DNA from: an uncultured bacterium
GTDB taxonomy: Bacteria > Planctomycetota > GCA-002687715
Length of the DNA stretch: 56,263 bases
Direction: 5' to 3'
Assembly (NCBI GenBank): GCA_902826835.1
Contig: CADEGH010000007.1
Location: 9,867 to 66,129, forward strand
Shown here: piece after piece, positions 9,101 to 16,140 of the stretch
How positions within the stretch are numbered: position 1 is the stretch's first letter
How the letters are laid out: each line of letters starts with the position of its first letter
Notes under the pieces: generated by a model
Seen by the model: the letters and a program-made list of their open reading frames with translations, nothing else
The model's database searches: none
Told to the model about the DNA's origin: nothing
Position numbers and translations under genes: made by a program

Positions 9101-9341
9101 GAATCAGCGAAAATCCCAGGGCTTCGCGGTCACCGATCGCATCACGATCGGAATCGCGGGCCCTCCGGAAATCCTGGCCGCCTTCGCGGCGCATGAGAAC
9201 CGCATCGTGGCGGAAGTCATGGCCGTGCGGTCAACGGCGAGCGCGCGCCCTGGTGATCTTCAGGGGTCGGCGGTTCCGCACGAGGTGGAGGGCCACCCCG
9301 TGCACATCGTCCTTGAGCGCGCGGAGTGGGCCGCACCTTGA
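6126..9341 (+). CDS. ileS: Isoleucyl-tRNA synthetase, type 2 (IleRS2), GXHH signature
   Basis: A 1071-residue class I aminoacyl-tRNA synthetase charging tRNA-Ile. The nucleotide-binding signature, normally HXGH, reads GIHH (bases 6288-6299, in PGIHHVLA); KMSKS is at 7959-7973. The inserted editing (CP1) domain includes LAWTTTPWTLPSN and DTGTGVVHLAPAFGEDD. The C-terminal anticodon-binding region is of the long, eukaryote-like type 2, consistent with the length. ATG 6126 lies 8 nt after AAGGA; a GTG directly before it (6123) is an alternative. purN starts within its stop codon. The GXHH variant has been linked to very high mupirocin resistance in other type 2 enzymes. Confidence 0.97.
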   Translation: MYPEASGDQHQLELEQRVLSRWKSENVFQRAQARRANAPRFTFYEGPPTANGRPGIHHVLARTLKDVACRYQDLAGHLVERKGGWDTHGLPVEVEVEKRLGIHGKEAIRAYGLEAFTKACLDSVFTYVSDWEKITERIGYWLDTKNAYVTYHESFVESVWWSLSELYKKGLLYQSHKVVWWWPQGGTALSAGEVGLGYRETQDPSVLVRFRVRNSSVSTKPTFFLAWTTTPWTLPSNVALAVGPKVRYGAYDLGEEVLIVAEALASAVLKDRPSTPVGSFEGSELVGKSYEPLYAFEVPEGGRAYEVIAGDFVATDTGTGVVHLAPAFGEDDYRVCRAAGLGFLQLVDPDGRMSQKAGAFAGKMFKEADKDITRDLKERGLLFSQSTLQHEYPFCWRAANDPLIQYARHSWFVRTTAFKDQLLANNQSVSWFPGHIQEGRFGDFLRNNVDWALSRERFFGTPLPIWINDVTGALDCVGSVAEILARNPQAFAAFDRAQAADPSLSIHLRVHKPWIDDVTWTKPGEPGVYRRVPEVIDCWYDSGAMPFAQRHYPFENRELFEKSHPADFICEGLDQTRGWFYSLLAISTLLFGKSPYRRVMVNGLVLDKQGRKMSKSLGNTVNPWTVIDEHGSDPLRWYLLANSPPWAAKAFDVDGVAEAARKVFGTLWPSYNFFALYANIEKWTPAQPVTPRQNVMDRWILSRTHSLVRDFRAAMDAYDPQKATRILGAFIVDELSNWYIRRSRPRFWKSKDKADQAAAFGSLWFALDTVAVLLAPIAPLTADELDRNLHSHHRTDDSVHLRNLPVADESKIDPVLERKMAAIIEVVSLGRAARESAKLRIRQPLSRLVASGPDAIALGGLYEDELAREVKDELNVKELVVAERSGQYCTVTIKPNLPVVGKKHGKHLDAIRNRLKNLSEIDVAAFEESGELAIEISGQAIRLQGDDLLVQRSGREGFAVAAHAGYLAALDTALTPALVQEGLARELINRIQNQRKSQGFAVTDRITIGIAGPPEILAAFAAHENRIVAEVMAVRSTASARPGDLQGSAVPHEVEGHPVHIVLERAEWAAP

Positions 9342-9934
9342 GTCCCCGGCTAGCCGTCTTGGTTTCGGGCGGGGGCCGATCCCTCCAAAATCTCCTTGAG
9401 CGCGAACGCGCCGGAGAACTCGGCGCCACGGTAGCGCTCGTGCTCGGCTCCAAACCCGACCTTCCGGCCTATGCGCACGCCACCCACTTCGGCGTGCCCC
9501 ACGCCACCGCCAAAGCTTCCGAAATCGCCGGACATCTTGCTCCTGCGGGTGTCGACTTCGTGATCATGGCGGGCTATCTCAAGCGCTGGATCATTCCCTC
9601 CGAGTGGGTCGGGCGAACGATCAACATTCATCCGTCGCTGCTGCCTTGGTTCGGAGGGCCAGGCCTCTACGGCCATCACGTGCACGAAGCGGTCTTGGCC
9701 TCCGGAATGCGGATCTCCGGATGCACGACCCACTTTGTCACCGGCGAGTACGACGCCGGTCCGATCATTGGTCAGCGGGCGGTGCGCGTCGAGCCGAACG
9801 ACACCCCCGACTCTCTGGCCGCCCGGGTCTTTGTCGCCGAGCGCGAACTGCTCCCGGCCACGGTGCGAGCCTTGGCCGCGGGACAGATCCGAATGGTCGA
9901 TGGAAAAACTCGTTACGAAGGAGCCGCACCGTGA
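9338..9934 (+). CDS. purN: Phosphoribosylglycinamide formyltransferase (GART)
   Basis: About 198 residues. It transfers a formyl group from 10-formyltetrahydrofolate to GAR in purine synthesis. The N-terminal loop VLVSGGGRSLQNLL, the catalytic Asn-His in INIHPSLLP, the GGPGLYGHHVHEAVL stretch and the catalytic Asp in EYDAGPIIGQ are all present. The start is probably TTG 9338, overlapping the ileS stop as TTGA with GGAG 11 nt upstream; GTG 9326 in the same frame is possible and would overlap ileS by 16 nt. It overlaps the following DUF1579 gene by 4 nt. No other pur genes are in the window. Confidence 0.93.
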   Translation: MSPRLAVLVSGGGRSLQNLLERERAGELGATVALVLGSKPDLPAYAHATHFGVPHATAKASEIAGHLAPAGVDFVIMAGYLKRWIIPSEWVGRTINIHPSLLPWFGGPGLYGHHVHEAVLASGMRISGCTTHFVTGEYDAGPIIGQRAVRVEPNDTPDSLAARVFVAERELLPATVRALAAGQIRMVDGKTRYEGAAP

Positions 9935-10395
9935 GCAGTGCCGAGCACGAACGGTTGACGGCCTTTGTCGGGGTCTGGAAGACTGAGGCAGAATTCCATT
10001 TTCCTAACCAGCCCGAGCCGATGCGTTCCGAGGGTCGCGATGTCTCCGAGCTCTTGCTCGGCCAGCGGTGGCTCGAGAGTCGACACTCCAGTGTCGTGTT
10101 CGGGCAGACCTTCGAAGGACGTGGCTTTCTCGGATTTGATCCGGTGCGTCAGGTGTATGTTGCGACCTGGGCGGACTCCGCCTCAGCGCTTCTTCAAGTC
10201 AGCGAAGGACGATTCGACGACACGGGTCGACTGATCCTCGAAGGGTCGGTGCAAGTGGCCGCCACTGGGCCAGCGCTGCGACAGCGTTCGGTGTGGGAGT
10301 TCCCGGCGCAAGATCGCCGAATCCTCTCCCTCTTTCGCAAGTCGCCAAGCGGAGACGAGACCTTGGCCATGCGCATCGTCTACACCCGCACCTGA
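9931..10395 (+). CDS. DUF1579 family protein
   Basis: A 154-residue, probably cytoplasmic protein with the DUF1579 layout: an N-terminal FVGVWKTEAEFHF strand, then GRDVSELLLGQRWLESRHSS, then FEGRGFLGFDPVRQVYVATWADS. This resembles small lipocalin-like barrels with no assigned function. The start is GTG 9931, which forms a GTGA overlap with the purN stop and has AAGGAG 7 nt upstream, so the longer in-frame upstream reading (from 9604, inside purN) is rejected. Its 3' end overlaps the convergent mrfB-like gene by 16 nt, so the two transcripts are antisense to each other there. Confidence 0.85.
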   Translation: MSSAEHERLTAFVGVWKTEAEFHFPNQPEPMRSEGRDVSELLLGQRWLESRHSSVVFGQTFEGRGFLGFDPVRQVYVATWADSASALLQVSEGRFDDTGRLILEGSVQVAATGPALRQRSVWEFPAQDRRILSLFRKSPSGDETLAMRIVYTRT

Positions 10396-11630
10396 GGGCG
10401 GGCGAGGCGGCGAGTGGCACGCCCACGCAGTCGCAACCACCTGGCAGGCCACGGCGGAGTGGCCGCCAAAGAGTGCGTTTGGGTGAGCGCAAAGACCCGC
10501 TCCCACTCTCCGCTCTGCTCGAGCAATCGGGCCCATTTCCACAGGGTGGGCGTTTCGCGCCGCGCCGCGTACTCATGCTCCAGCACCGCGATGGCGAGCT
10601 GATTCTGCTGCCGACGTGCCAGGCTCGACGCGAGTTTTGGGATCAGGCCTGCGGGCGCGGGTATCGGGGATTGGCGCAAGTTTCCGATCATCGGAATGGC
10701 CACCTCGGTGGCCCCGGCCTCCCATGCCAGAAAGGCCGCTCGCCAAGCCACGTCTCCGCCGAGCGCCGCTTCGAAGACGGCGGAGACTTTGCACTCGAGA
10801 GCGGCCAGACTCAGGATGTCCAGCCGATTGTGCAGGAGGATCTCCGGCGTGCGATCTCCTTCCCCGCGCAGCCATTGGAAATAGGCCTGCGGACACTCCG
10901 ACCCTGGAAGGTCGCAACTGCGGACAAAGCCTAGCTGGTGCCGTTCCAGGGTTTGGAGTCGGACGTCGGGCAGGCTGTCTTTCCAGAGGCGGCGGCTCGC
11001 GTGGTAGAGGTCGACATGGGGCCAGTCTTCGAAGAGCGGGTCTTGCCGATGGAACAAGCAGCGATCGCGCAGGCGCGGACGGTCGAACGACTTGCCGTGA
11101 AAGGACACCAAGACGCGCGCACCTGAAATGTCCTGGTGAACGCGTCGCCAGTACTGCTCCTCCGCCGTCGGATCGCGCAAGAAATATTGGCGCACTACAA
11201 ACCCGCGAGCTTCGTAGCGTCCCACCCCTAGAAGGAACACGAGGCTGCCGGCGCCGGCATGCAAACCCGTGGTTTCGGTGTCGATGTAGAGACGATCACC
11301 GGGGATGACCTCGGCCGATCTCGGTTCCCGCGCCGCCCAGCTCACGGCCGCGGCCGCACGACTGTCTAGTGGACCGATGGGCCAATCCCCATGACACGAG
11401 CCGATGGGGTGCACCGTTTCGACGATGCTGATGGCACCAAGTTCCTCGCTCGAGGGTGGAATCGGAGTCAGGGCGGATGGCCGCCGCTCCGACGTCGATC
11501 CGGCAAAGCCATTGACTTCGCAGGGCGGACGAATCGACTCGGCCGCACCACTCGAGGCACGGTCGGCCTCAATTCTGCGCAGGCCAACTCCATGTCGCTG
11601 CAGGCGTTCGAGAATGCTGAGGGACTTCAC
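10380..11630 (-). CDS. mrfB: RNase H-like DEDD exonuclease, YprB/MrfB family
   Basis: A 416-residue protein. Its central RNase H-like domain (about 112-285) carries the metal ligands of a DEDD-type 3'-5' exonuclease: IDTET (Asp117, Glu119), FHGKSFDRPRL (Asp183) and HNRLDILSLA (Asp271). The C-terminal 130 residues are helical and TPR-like. The GTG start at 11630 is fixed by a GTGA overlap with the upstream helicase and an AGGAGGT six nt before it. In Bacillus subtilis yprA-yprB (mrfA-mrfB) repairs mitomycin C damage independently of UvrABC; the pairing here supports the same role. The N-terminal about 105 residues are poorly conserved in appearance. Confidence 0.87.
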   Translation of the reverse strand: MKSLSILERLQRHGVGLRRIEADRASSGAAESIRPPCEVNGFAGSTSERRPSALTPIPPSSEELGAISIVETVHPIGSCHGDWPIGPLDSRAAAAVSWAAREPRSAEVIPGDRLYIDTETTGLHAGAGSLVFLLGVGRYEARGFVVRQYFLRDPTAEEQYWRRVHQDISGARVLVSFHGKSFDRPRLRDRCLFHRQDPLFEDWPHVDLYHASRRLWKDSLPDVRLQTLERHQLGFVRSCDLPGSECPQAYFQWLRGEGDRTPEILLHNRLDILSLAALECKVSAVFEAALGGDVAWRAAFLAWEAGATEVAIPMIGNLRQSPIPAPAGLIPKLASSLARRQQNQLAIAVLEHEYAARRETPTLWKWARLLEQSGEWERVFALTQTHSLAATPPWPARWLRLRGRATRRLARPQVRV

Positions 11631-13942
11631 GAGCTGACCTCCTGCGCCGGACGCACCGCGTTGAGGCATTCCTCGAGCAGGATGCGCGCCGCCGCTTTGG
11701 ATCCGGGCCCCCGTTCCCCGCCAAGTCCGATGCAACTCGGACAGCCGTAGAGACAGGCGCATCCCTCGAGCGCGCGGGAGGCGGCCAAGAGCAGGGCTTC
11801 GCGTCCGGCGTAAACCTGCTCCGCCAGCCCCACTCCCCCTGGCACGCCGTCGTAGAGCATGATCACCGGCTTTTTCCAATGTGGATGAGACGCCATGCCC
11901 AAGGCGCGCAAGTCGCGACCGCCGATGCGCAAGAACAGAGGTGCCACACCTTTGAGGAGAGTTGCCAGACCTGCCACGGCGCCAGCTCTCGAACCCAGAG
12001 CCAAGCCGGCCTTCGCCGCGAGGGAATCTTGAATCACGAACCAGGCTGCTGTCGTGTCCATTTCTTCGGGAGGAAGATCGATGGGTCCGGTCTCGAGGTT
12101 TTCGTTGGTGTAAAACCGGATGCGTTTCCAAAACGTCGCGATCTCGGTGATGTGCACATCGCCGCGGCCGCAGTGCACCGCCTCCGTGGGGGTCGTTTCG
12201 TCTTCGCTCAACACTCGGACTTCGGTCCCCGTTTCGGCCTCGGTGTAGTAGTCGACCAAGACCTTCTCCGCGTAGGCTCGACGCCCTTCCCAGTCGAGGC
12301 GGTTGATTTGAAATTGCGTCCCCTGGTGCTGATAAATCGCCTGGGGATGGATGGTCGTCATCGCGGAGACGCGGTCGACGTGGCCGAGCGACTTTCCGCT
12401 TTTTTCCTCGACGACGAGGAAGTTGTCCATCTCCACCGCGTCGAGGCTCAGCGCCTCCGCCGGGTAGGTCTCGTCCATCCAGTGGAATCGGCCTTGGCGT
12501 TCGAGCAAGACGCCACCGGGGCCGGCCAAGGCAGAGAGCACGTCGGGAGTGGAGGGGAACTCCCCGAGCGTTTCCCCCGGAGCGAACGGCAGTTCGAAGG
12601 CGGCACACTTCAGATGATTGGTCGCGATAACGAGGTTGTCGGGATTGAGCACTCCCTGTTCTCCCCCTCCCTCCCAGATGATGGCCGGGTCCTGCGCGAC
12701 GTATTGATCGAGAGGGAGACTCGACGCCACGAGGATGGATGCCGACTGGCCGGAGCGCCGCCCGGCGCGCCCACTCTGCTGGTGGTAACTCGCGACCGAT
12801 CCCGGGTACCCCACCATCACGACGGCATCGAGAGAGCCGATGTCCACGCCCAGCTCGAGTGCGTTGGTGGCGGCCACCATGCGGATCTTGCCGGCCCTGA
12901 GCCCGTGTTCGATCTCGCGGCGCAGGAGCGGGAGGTAGCCCCCGCGATACCCCACCACCGCCGACTCGGGAATGCCCTCCTCGCGCGCGGCATCTTTCAG
13001 ATACTTGGTGAGAACCTCGACGGCCGTGCGTGAGCGTCCGAACAGGATGGTGGCGACGCCCGCCCGAAGGAGAGCCCGGGCCAAGTCGCGCGCTTCGTCC
13101 AGGGCCCGGGCGCGCACCCCCAACGCCGCATTCACGATCGGTGGGTTATAGACCACATGGTGCCGCTCCGCCCGCGGCGCCCCGCTTTCCTGCACACACA
13201 CCGGAGTTTCTTCGATGAGTCGGCGGAAGTGTGCCTTCGGGTCTCGGATGGTCGCCGAGCTCGCGATGAACTGGAGACTTCGACCGTAGTGCCGTGCCAC
13301 GCGTTTCAGGCGGCGAATCACGTTGGCGACCGAACTGCCGAACACCCCGCGGTAGATGTGCAGTTCGTCGATGACCACGTAGCGCAGACGCCGGAAGAAG
13401 GTGCCCCATCGCACATGGTTGGGCAGGATCGCGACGTGCAGCATATGCGGATTGGTGACGATGATGTCACCCCGGTCGCGGAGGACCCGGCGAACGTCGC
13501 CGGGAGTGTCGCCGTCGTAGGTGGCGGCCCCCACCGAGAACTCCGCACCCTCCGGCAGAGCCTGGACAAGTTCGTTGACCTCGGAGACTTGATCCTGAGA
13601 CAGCGCCTTCGTCGGAAACAGATACAGGGCCGTCGGACGCGCGCTCGAAGCGGCGCTCATGATGGAGGACAAAACCGGGAGGTTGTAGCAGAGGCTCTTT
13701 CCCGATGCGGTCGGAGTCGCGACTACGACGTGATGACCTTCGGCGACGGCCTGACTAGCCTGGGCTTGGTGTGAATAGAGGCGCTCGATCCCCCGACGAC
13801 GAAGCACTTCGCGGAGCGCGGGATGCACCCAGTCGGGAAAATCGGCGAAGGCCCCGACACAGGCGGGTTCGGTCCTCCATCCCACGACACAATCGGCACG
13901 TTCCGGATCGTGCCGAAGCTCTCCCAAGAAGCGCTGAAGCAT
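11627..13942 (-). CDS. mrfA: DEAD/DEAH-box helicase with DUF1998 domain, YprA/MrfA family
   Basis: A 771-residue superfamily 2 helicase. Walker A ATPTASGKS is at 75-83, the DExH box DELH at 192-195 (YVVIDELHIYRGVFG), and helicase motif VI QQSGRAGRRSG follows. The C-terminal DUF1998 region ends with a four-cysteine cluster (Cys728, 730, 734, 737; GCACLYGCPSC), the zinc-binding signature of MrfA proteins. It is coupled by a 4-nt overlap to the downstream YprB/MrfB nuclease. ATG 13942 is chosen because the preceding in-frame residues (to 14044) look non-coding, but it has no Shine-Dalgarno. Predicted 3'-5' helicase for UvrABC-independent DNA crosslink or adduct repair. Confidence 0.92.
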   Translation of the reverse strand: MLQRFLGELRHDPERADCVVGWRTEPACVGAFADFPDWVHPALREVLRRRGIERLYSHQAQASQAVAEGHHVVVATPTASGKSLCYNLPVLSSIMSAASSARPTALYLFPTKALSQDQVSEVNELVQALPEGAEFSVGAATYDGDTPGDVRRVLRDRGDIIVTNPHMLHVAILPNHVRWGTFFRRLRYVVIDELHIYRGVFGSSVANVIRRLKRVARHYGRSLQFIASSATIRDPKAHFRRLIEETPVCVQESGAPRAERHHVVYNPPIVNAALGVRARALDEARDLARALLRAGVATILFGRSRTAVEVLTKYLKDAAREEGIPESAVVGYRGGYLPLLRREIEHGLRAGKIRMVAATNALELGVDIGSLDAVVMVGYPGSVASYHQQSGRAGRRSGQSASILVASSLPLDQYVAQDPAIIWEGGGEQGVLNPDNLVIATNHLKCAAFELPFAPGETLGEFPSTPDVLSALAGPGGVLLERQGRFHWMDETYPAEALSLDAVEMDNFLVVEEKSGKSLGHVDRVSAMTTIHPQAIYQHQGTQFQINRLDWEGRRAYAEKVLVDYYTEAETGTEVRVLSEDETTPTEAVHCGRGDVHITEIATFWKRIRFYTNENLETGPIDLPPEEMDTTAAWFVIQDSLAAKAGLALGSRAGAVAGLATLLKGVAPLFLRIGGRDLRALGMASHPHWKKPVIMLYDGVPGGVGLAEQVYAGREALLLAASRALEGCACLYGCPSCIGLGGERGPGSKAAARILLEECLNAVRPAQEVSS
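11637..11643 (-). promoter_or_regulatory. Consensus ribosome binding site of the mrfB-like gene
   Basis: On the minus strand AGGAGGT lies 6 nt before the GTG at 11630, inside the end of the upstream helicase gene. It is a complete Shine-Dalgarno in a region where many genes lack one, and it decides the start codon. Confidence 0.75.
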
Positions 13943-14037
13943 GAGGGGTCGTCTCGCATCCGGTCGCGGGGCGTCCGAGGCTCTCGGGCGCATCCTGCGT
14001 CCCGCACTCCTGGGTCCCCCGACCCGATAGCGAATCC

Positions 14038-15003
14038 CTACCACTCGGGGGGGACATCAGCCGCCGTCAAGAGGTCGCAGGCCCAGCGAGCGGCCCCGGA
14101 CACGGGCTCGTAGACGTGCTCACAAAGTCGCGCCCCCGGCGGCAGTCCCGCCCGGAGACCGTCGCGCAATCTAGGGATCGCCGCGAGGAGGCTGCCCGCT
14201 GTCGCCACCCTCGCCTCATCTTGGATCCCCGCCTTTCGGAGGGCCAGACGGGCGAGCCGGGCCAGGGACTCGGCGGCTTCATCCAAGAGCCGGATCGCCA
14301 CGCCATCTCCCGCATCGGCGGCGCTGGCCACCGAAGGCGCCAGCTCGGATGGCTTTTTCAGTCCCTGCCCCAGGACCGCGGGAAACTCGCGGGGCGACTC
14401 GAGACTCCAGGCGTCGAGGATCATGCCGCGGAGGGACGTAGGAGGAAGTTCGCCGTCGTCGCTTTGCAGCACCGCTCGCAGCGCGGCGAGTCCGAGCCAG
14501 TGTCCGCTTCCCTCATCACCGAGGACCGCGCCGAAGCCACCGGCCCGCACGAGCCCCTCCGGGCCTCGCGCCAGCGCCCCGCTGCCCGTGCCCGCCATCA
14601 CGAGAGCTCCGGGTCCCGGCCCGAACGCCGCATAGAGGGCAACCTCGCCATCACCGCGAAGGAGACGCTGGGGCGGGGTCGGGTATCCCTCGAACGCCCT
14701 CCGAACGAGGGTGGCCGCCTCTCCGTGGGACCGACCAGCCATCCCAATCACCACCGCACCTACGGCAGGTGGGCAGCCCTCGGCCTGACCGAGGGTTTGG
14801 ACCAACAAGGCGCGCAGGGTGGCGCATGCCTGGTCAAACCCCACGACATTGGGGTTTCCGGCGGGTCCATCATTGGCCGCGCGCAGGCTCCCACTCGGTT
14901 CGACGAGTCGCACTCGGGAGTGGGATCCTCCCAAATCAAAACCGAGCGCAAGCGCCGGGGGGGGCTTAGAGGCGATCTCGGGGACGTCCTTTTTCTGCAT
15001 CAT
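14038..15003 (-). CDS. BadF/BadG/BcrA/BcrD-type ATPase, probable N-acetylglucosamine/glucosamine kinase
   Basis: A 321-residue single-domain ASKHA-fold protein. Visible motifs: phosphate 1 LGFDLGGSHSRVRLV, phosphate 2 ALVMAGTGSGALARG, and GGFGAVLGDEGSGHWLGLAAL, which closely resembles the GWGxxLGDEGSGxWxG block of bacterial N-acetylglucosamine and glucosamine kinases. There are no cysteine clusters or dehydratase partners, so a 2-hydroxyacyl-CoA or benzoyl-CoA activator role is unlikely. Two adjacent ATGs (15003, 15000) could start it. The gene stands alone, divergent from the histidine kinase; amino-sugar recycling would fit with glmS and the UDP-GlcNAc enzymes elsewhere in the window. Confidence 0.82.
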   Translation of the reverse strand: MMQKKDVPEIASKPPPALALGFDLGGSHSRVRLVEPSGSLRAANDGPAGNPNVVGFDQACATLRALLVQTLGQAEGCPPAVGAVVIGMAGRSHGEAATLVRRAFEGYPTPPQRLLRGDGEVALYAAFGPGPGALVMAGTGSGALARGPEGLVRAGGFGAVLGDEGSGHWLGLAALRAVLQSDDGELPPTSLRGMILDAWSLESPREFPAVLGQGLKKPSELAPSVASAADAGDGVAIRLLDEAAESLARLARLALRKAGIQDEARVATAGSLLAAIPRLRDGLRAGLPPGARLCEHVYEPVSGAARWACDLLTAADVPPEW

Positions 15004-15038
15004 CCGACGATTTCGGGATAGATTCCCGCGGATCTCCG

Positions 15039-15068
15039 TTGACGCAAGCCCTTTCCGGCCGGAGACTT
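15039..15068 (+). promoter_or_regulatory. Possible promoter of the two-component/TPR operon
   Basis: TTGACG (15039-15044), one base from the -35 consensus, is followed after 18 nt by AGACTT, a poor -10. A start near 15075 would fit the ATG at 15106 and exclude the TTG at 15067. Weak evidence. Confidence 0.2.
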
Positions 15069-15105
15069 GGGGGGCTTGTCGATCTTTTTCGACGTGGCCT
15101 CGGCT

Positions 15106-16140
15106 ATGCCTGATCCTCTACCTTCGACTCTCGGCTCCGGCGCTGGTGGCCTCCTCGTGGTAGGACTGGCTGCCACCGCCATCGATCGCCTCCGAGCGGC
15201 CTTCCCGTTCCAGACCATCCTCGAAGCCTCTTCGGCCGAACTGGCATTCCCGATCCTGAGCGAGCGGCTCGTCCTCACCTGCGTGGCGGGTGGCGAGATG
15301 CATGACCGCATCGCCCGCCACGTGCAGGACCAGGCCCTGCCGATTCGGGTGGTCTCGACCGCGGCCGGGGCCGCGACAGATGTCGAGGTCCTTGTGCGCG
15401 ACCTCACGATCGACGCCCTCGAAGGTCGACTGCGGAGCCTTCTGCAAGCGAACGCCCACTTAGAGAGCTTGGCGGTCCTCGGGCGACTCGCGAGCGGGGT
15501 ACTCCACGAAGTGGGCAATGGCCTGGATGCGGCCCGGCGTTATCTGGGTCTCGGCCTGCGTGAAGACCTCCCGGATCACCTGCGCTCGTCGACTCTGAAG
15601 GATGCGCAGATTGCCATCGATCGGACGGTGGAAATCCTCCGCACGATGCTCGCCTTCGCGAAGGGGCAGCCTCTGCCCGAGCCCGAGCGCCCGCTGAGCG
15701 AGATCTTGTCCGATGCGGTTCGGCTCGCCGAAACCCTGCGGGGTGAGGTCAGCCTGGTGCAAGCATGGGAACCGACGTCTCTCCTCGCGCCTACCTTCGT
15801 GCAGCAGGTAGTGCTGAATCTATTGCGCAACGCCTACCGCGCGGCGAGTCCGAACGGGGAGGTTCGATTGGTGGCGCGGATCGACCCGGCGCGGTTGAGG
15901 ATTACCGTGGAGGATTCGGGAGTCGGCTTTTCTCCAACCGAGGCCTCCGAGCTCTTCGTGCCCTTCGGTGGTACCCGCCGCGCGAGCCCAGGGCTCGGCC
16001 TCGGCCTGTCCCTGTCGAAGAGTCTTGCCGAGCGCGCTGGCGGCACCCTGGAAGCGGCCTCGGAGGGGCCGAGCCGTGGAGCACGATTCACCCTCACCCT
16101 CCCCCGGTCCGACCAAAGCTCGCGGGAGAAGCAGCCATGA
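15106..16140 (+). CDS. Sensor histidine kinase with N-terminal pseudo-receiver-like region
   Basis: A 344-residue soluble histidine kinase. The dimerisation helix holds the phospho-acceptor His134 in SGVLHEVGNGLDAARRYL. The ATPase domain has the N-box (NLLRNAYRAA, Asn242), G1 box DSGVGF (270-275) and G2 box GLGLGLSLSK. The first 110 residues look like a response-regulator fold without a phosphorylatable aspartate; no transmembrane segment is evident. ATG 15106 is preferred; an in-frame TTG at 15067 would add 13 residues. It overlaps the downstream activator by ATGA, so it is the cognate kinase, and it holds the place of PrsK in XrtA loci although PrsK itself is much larger and membrane-bound. 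Confidence 0.9.
   Translation: MPDPLPSTLGSGAGGLLVVGLAATAIDRLRAAFPFQTILEASSAELAFPILSERLVLTCVAGGEMHDRIARHVQDQALPIRVVSTAAGAATDVEVLVRDLTIDALEGRLRSLLQANAHLESLAVLGRLASGVLHEVGNGLDAARRYLGLGLREDLPDHLRSSTLKDAQIAIDRTVEILRTMLAFAKGQPLPEPERPLSEILSDAVRLAETLRGEVSLVQAWEPTSLLAPTFVQQVVLNLLRNAYRAASPNGEVRLVARIDPARLRITVEDSGVGFSPTEASELFVPFGGTRRASPGLGLGLSLSKSLAERAGGTLEAASEGPSRGARFTLTLPRSDQSSREKQP

Noticed and set aside
6978..9194. A 738-codon open frame on the minus strand
   Set aside because: Fully antisense to ileS, whose motifs are unambiguous.
11631..12608. N-terminal extension of the mrfB-like nuclease
   Set aside because: It would run through the helicase gene in another frame; the GTG at 11630 has a consensus ribosome site and a GTGA overlap.
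14038..15003. Activator of a 2-hydroxyacyl-CoA or benzoyl-CoA enzyme
   Set aside because: No cluster-binding cysteines and no dehydratase or reductase partner; the GDEGSG block fits amino-sugar kinases.
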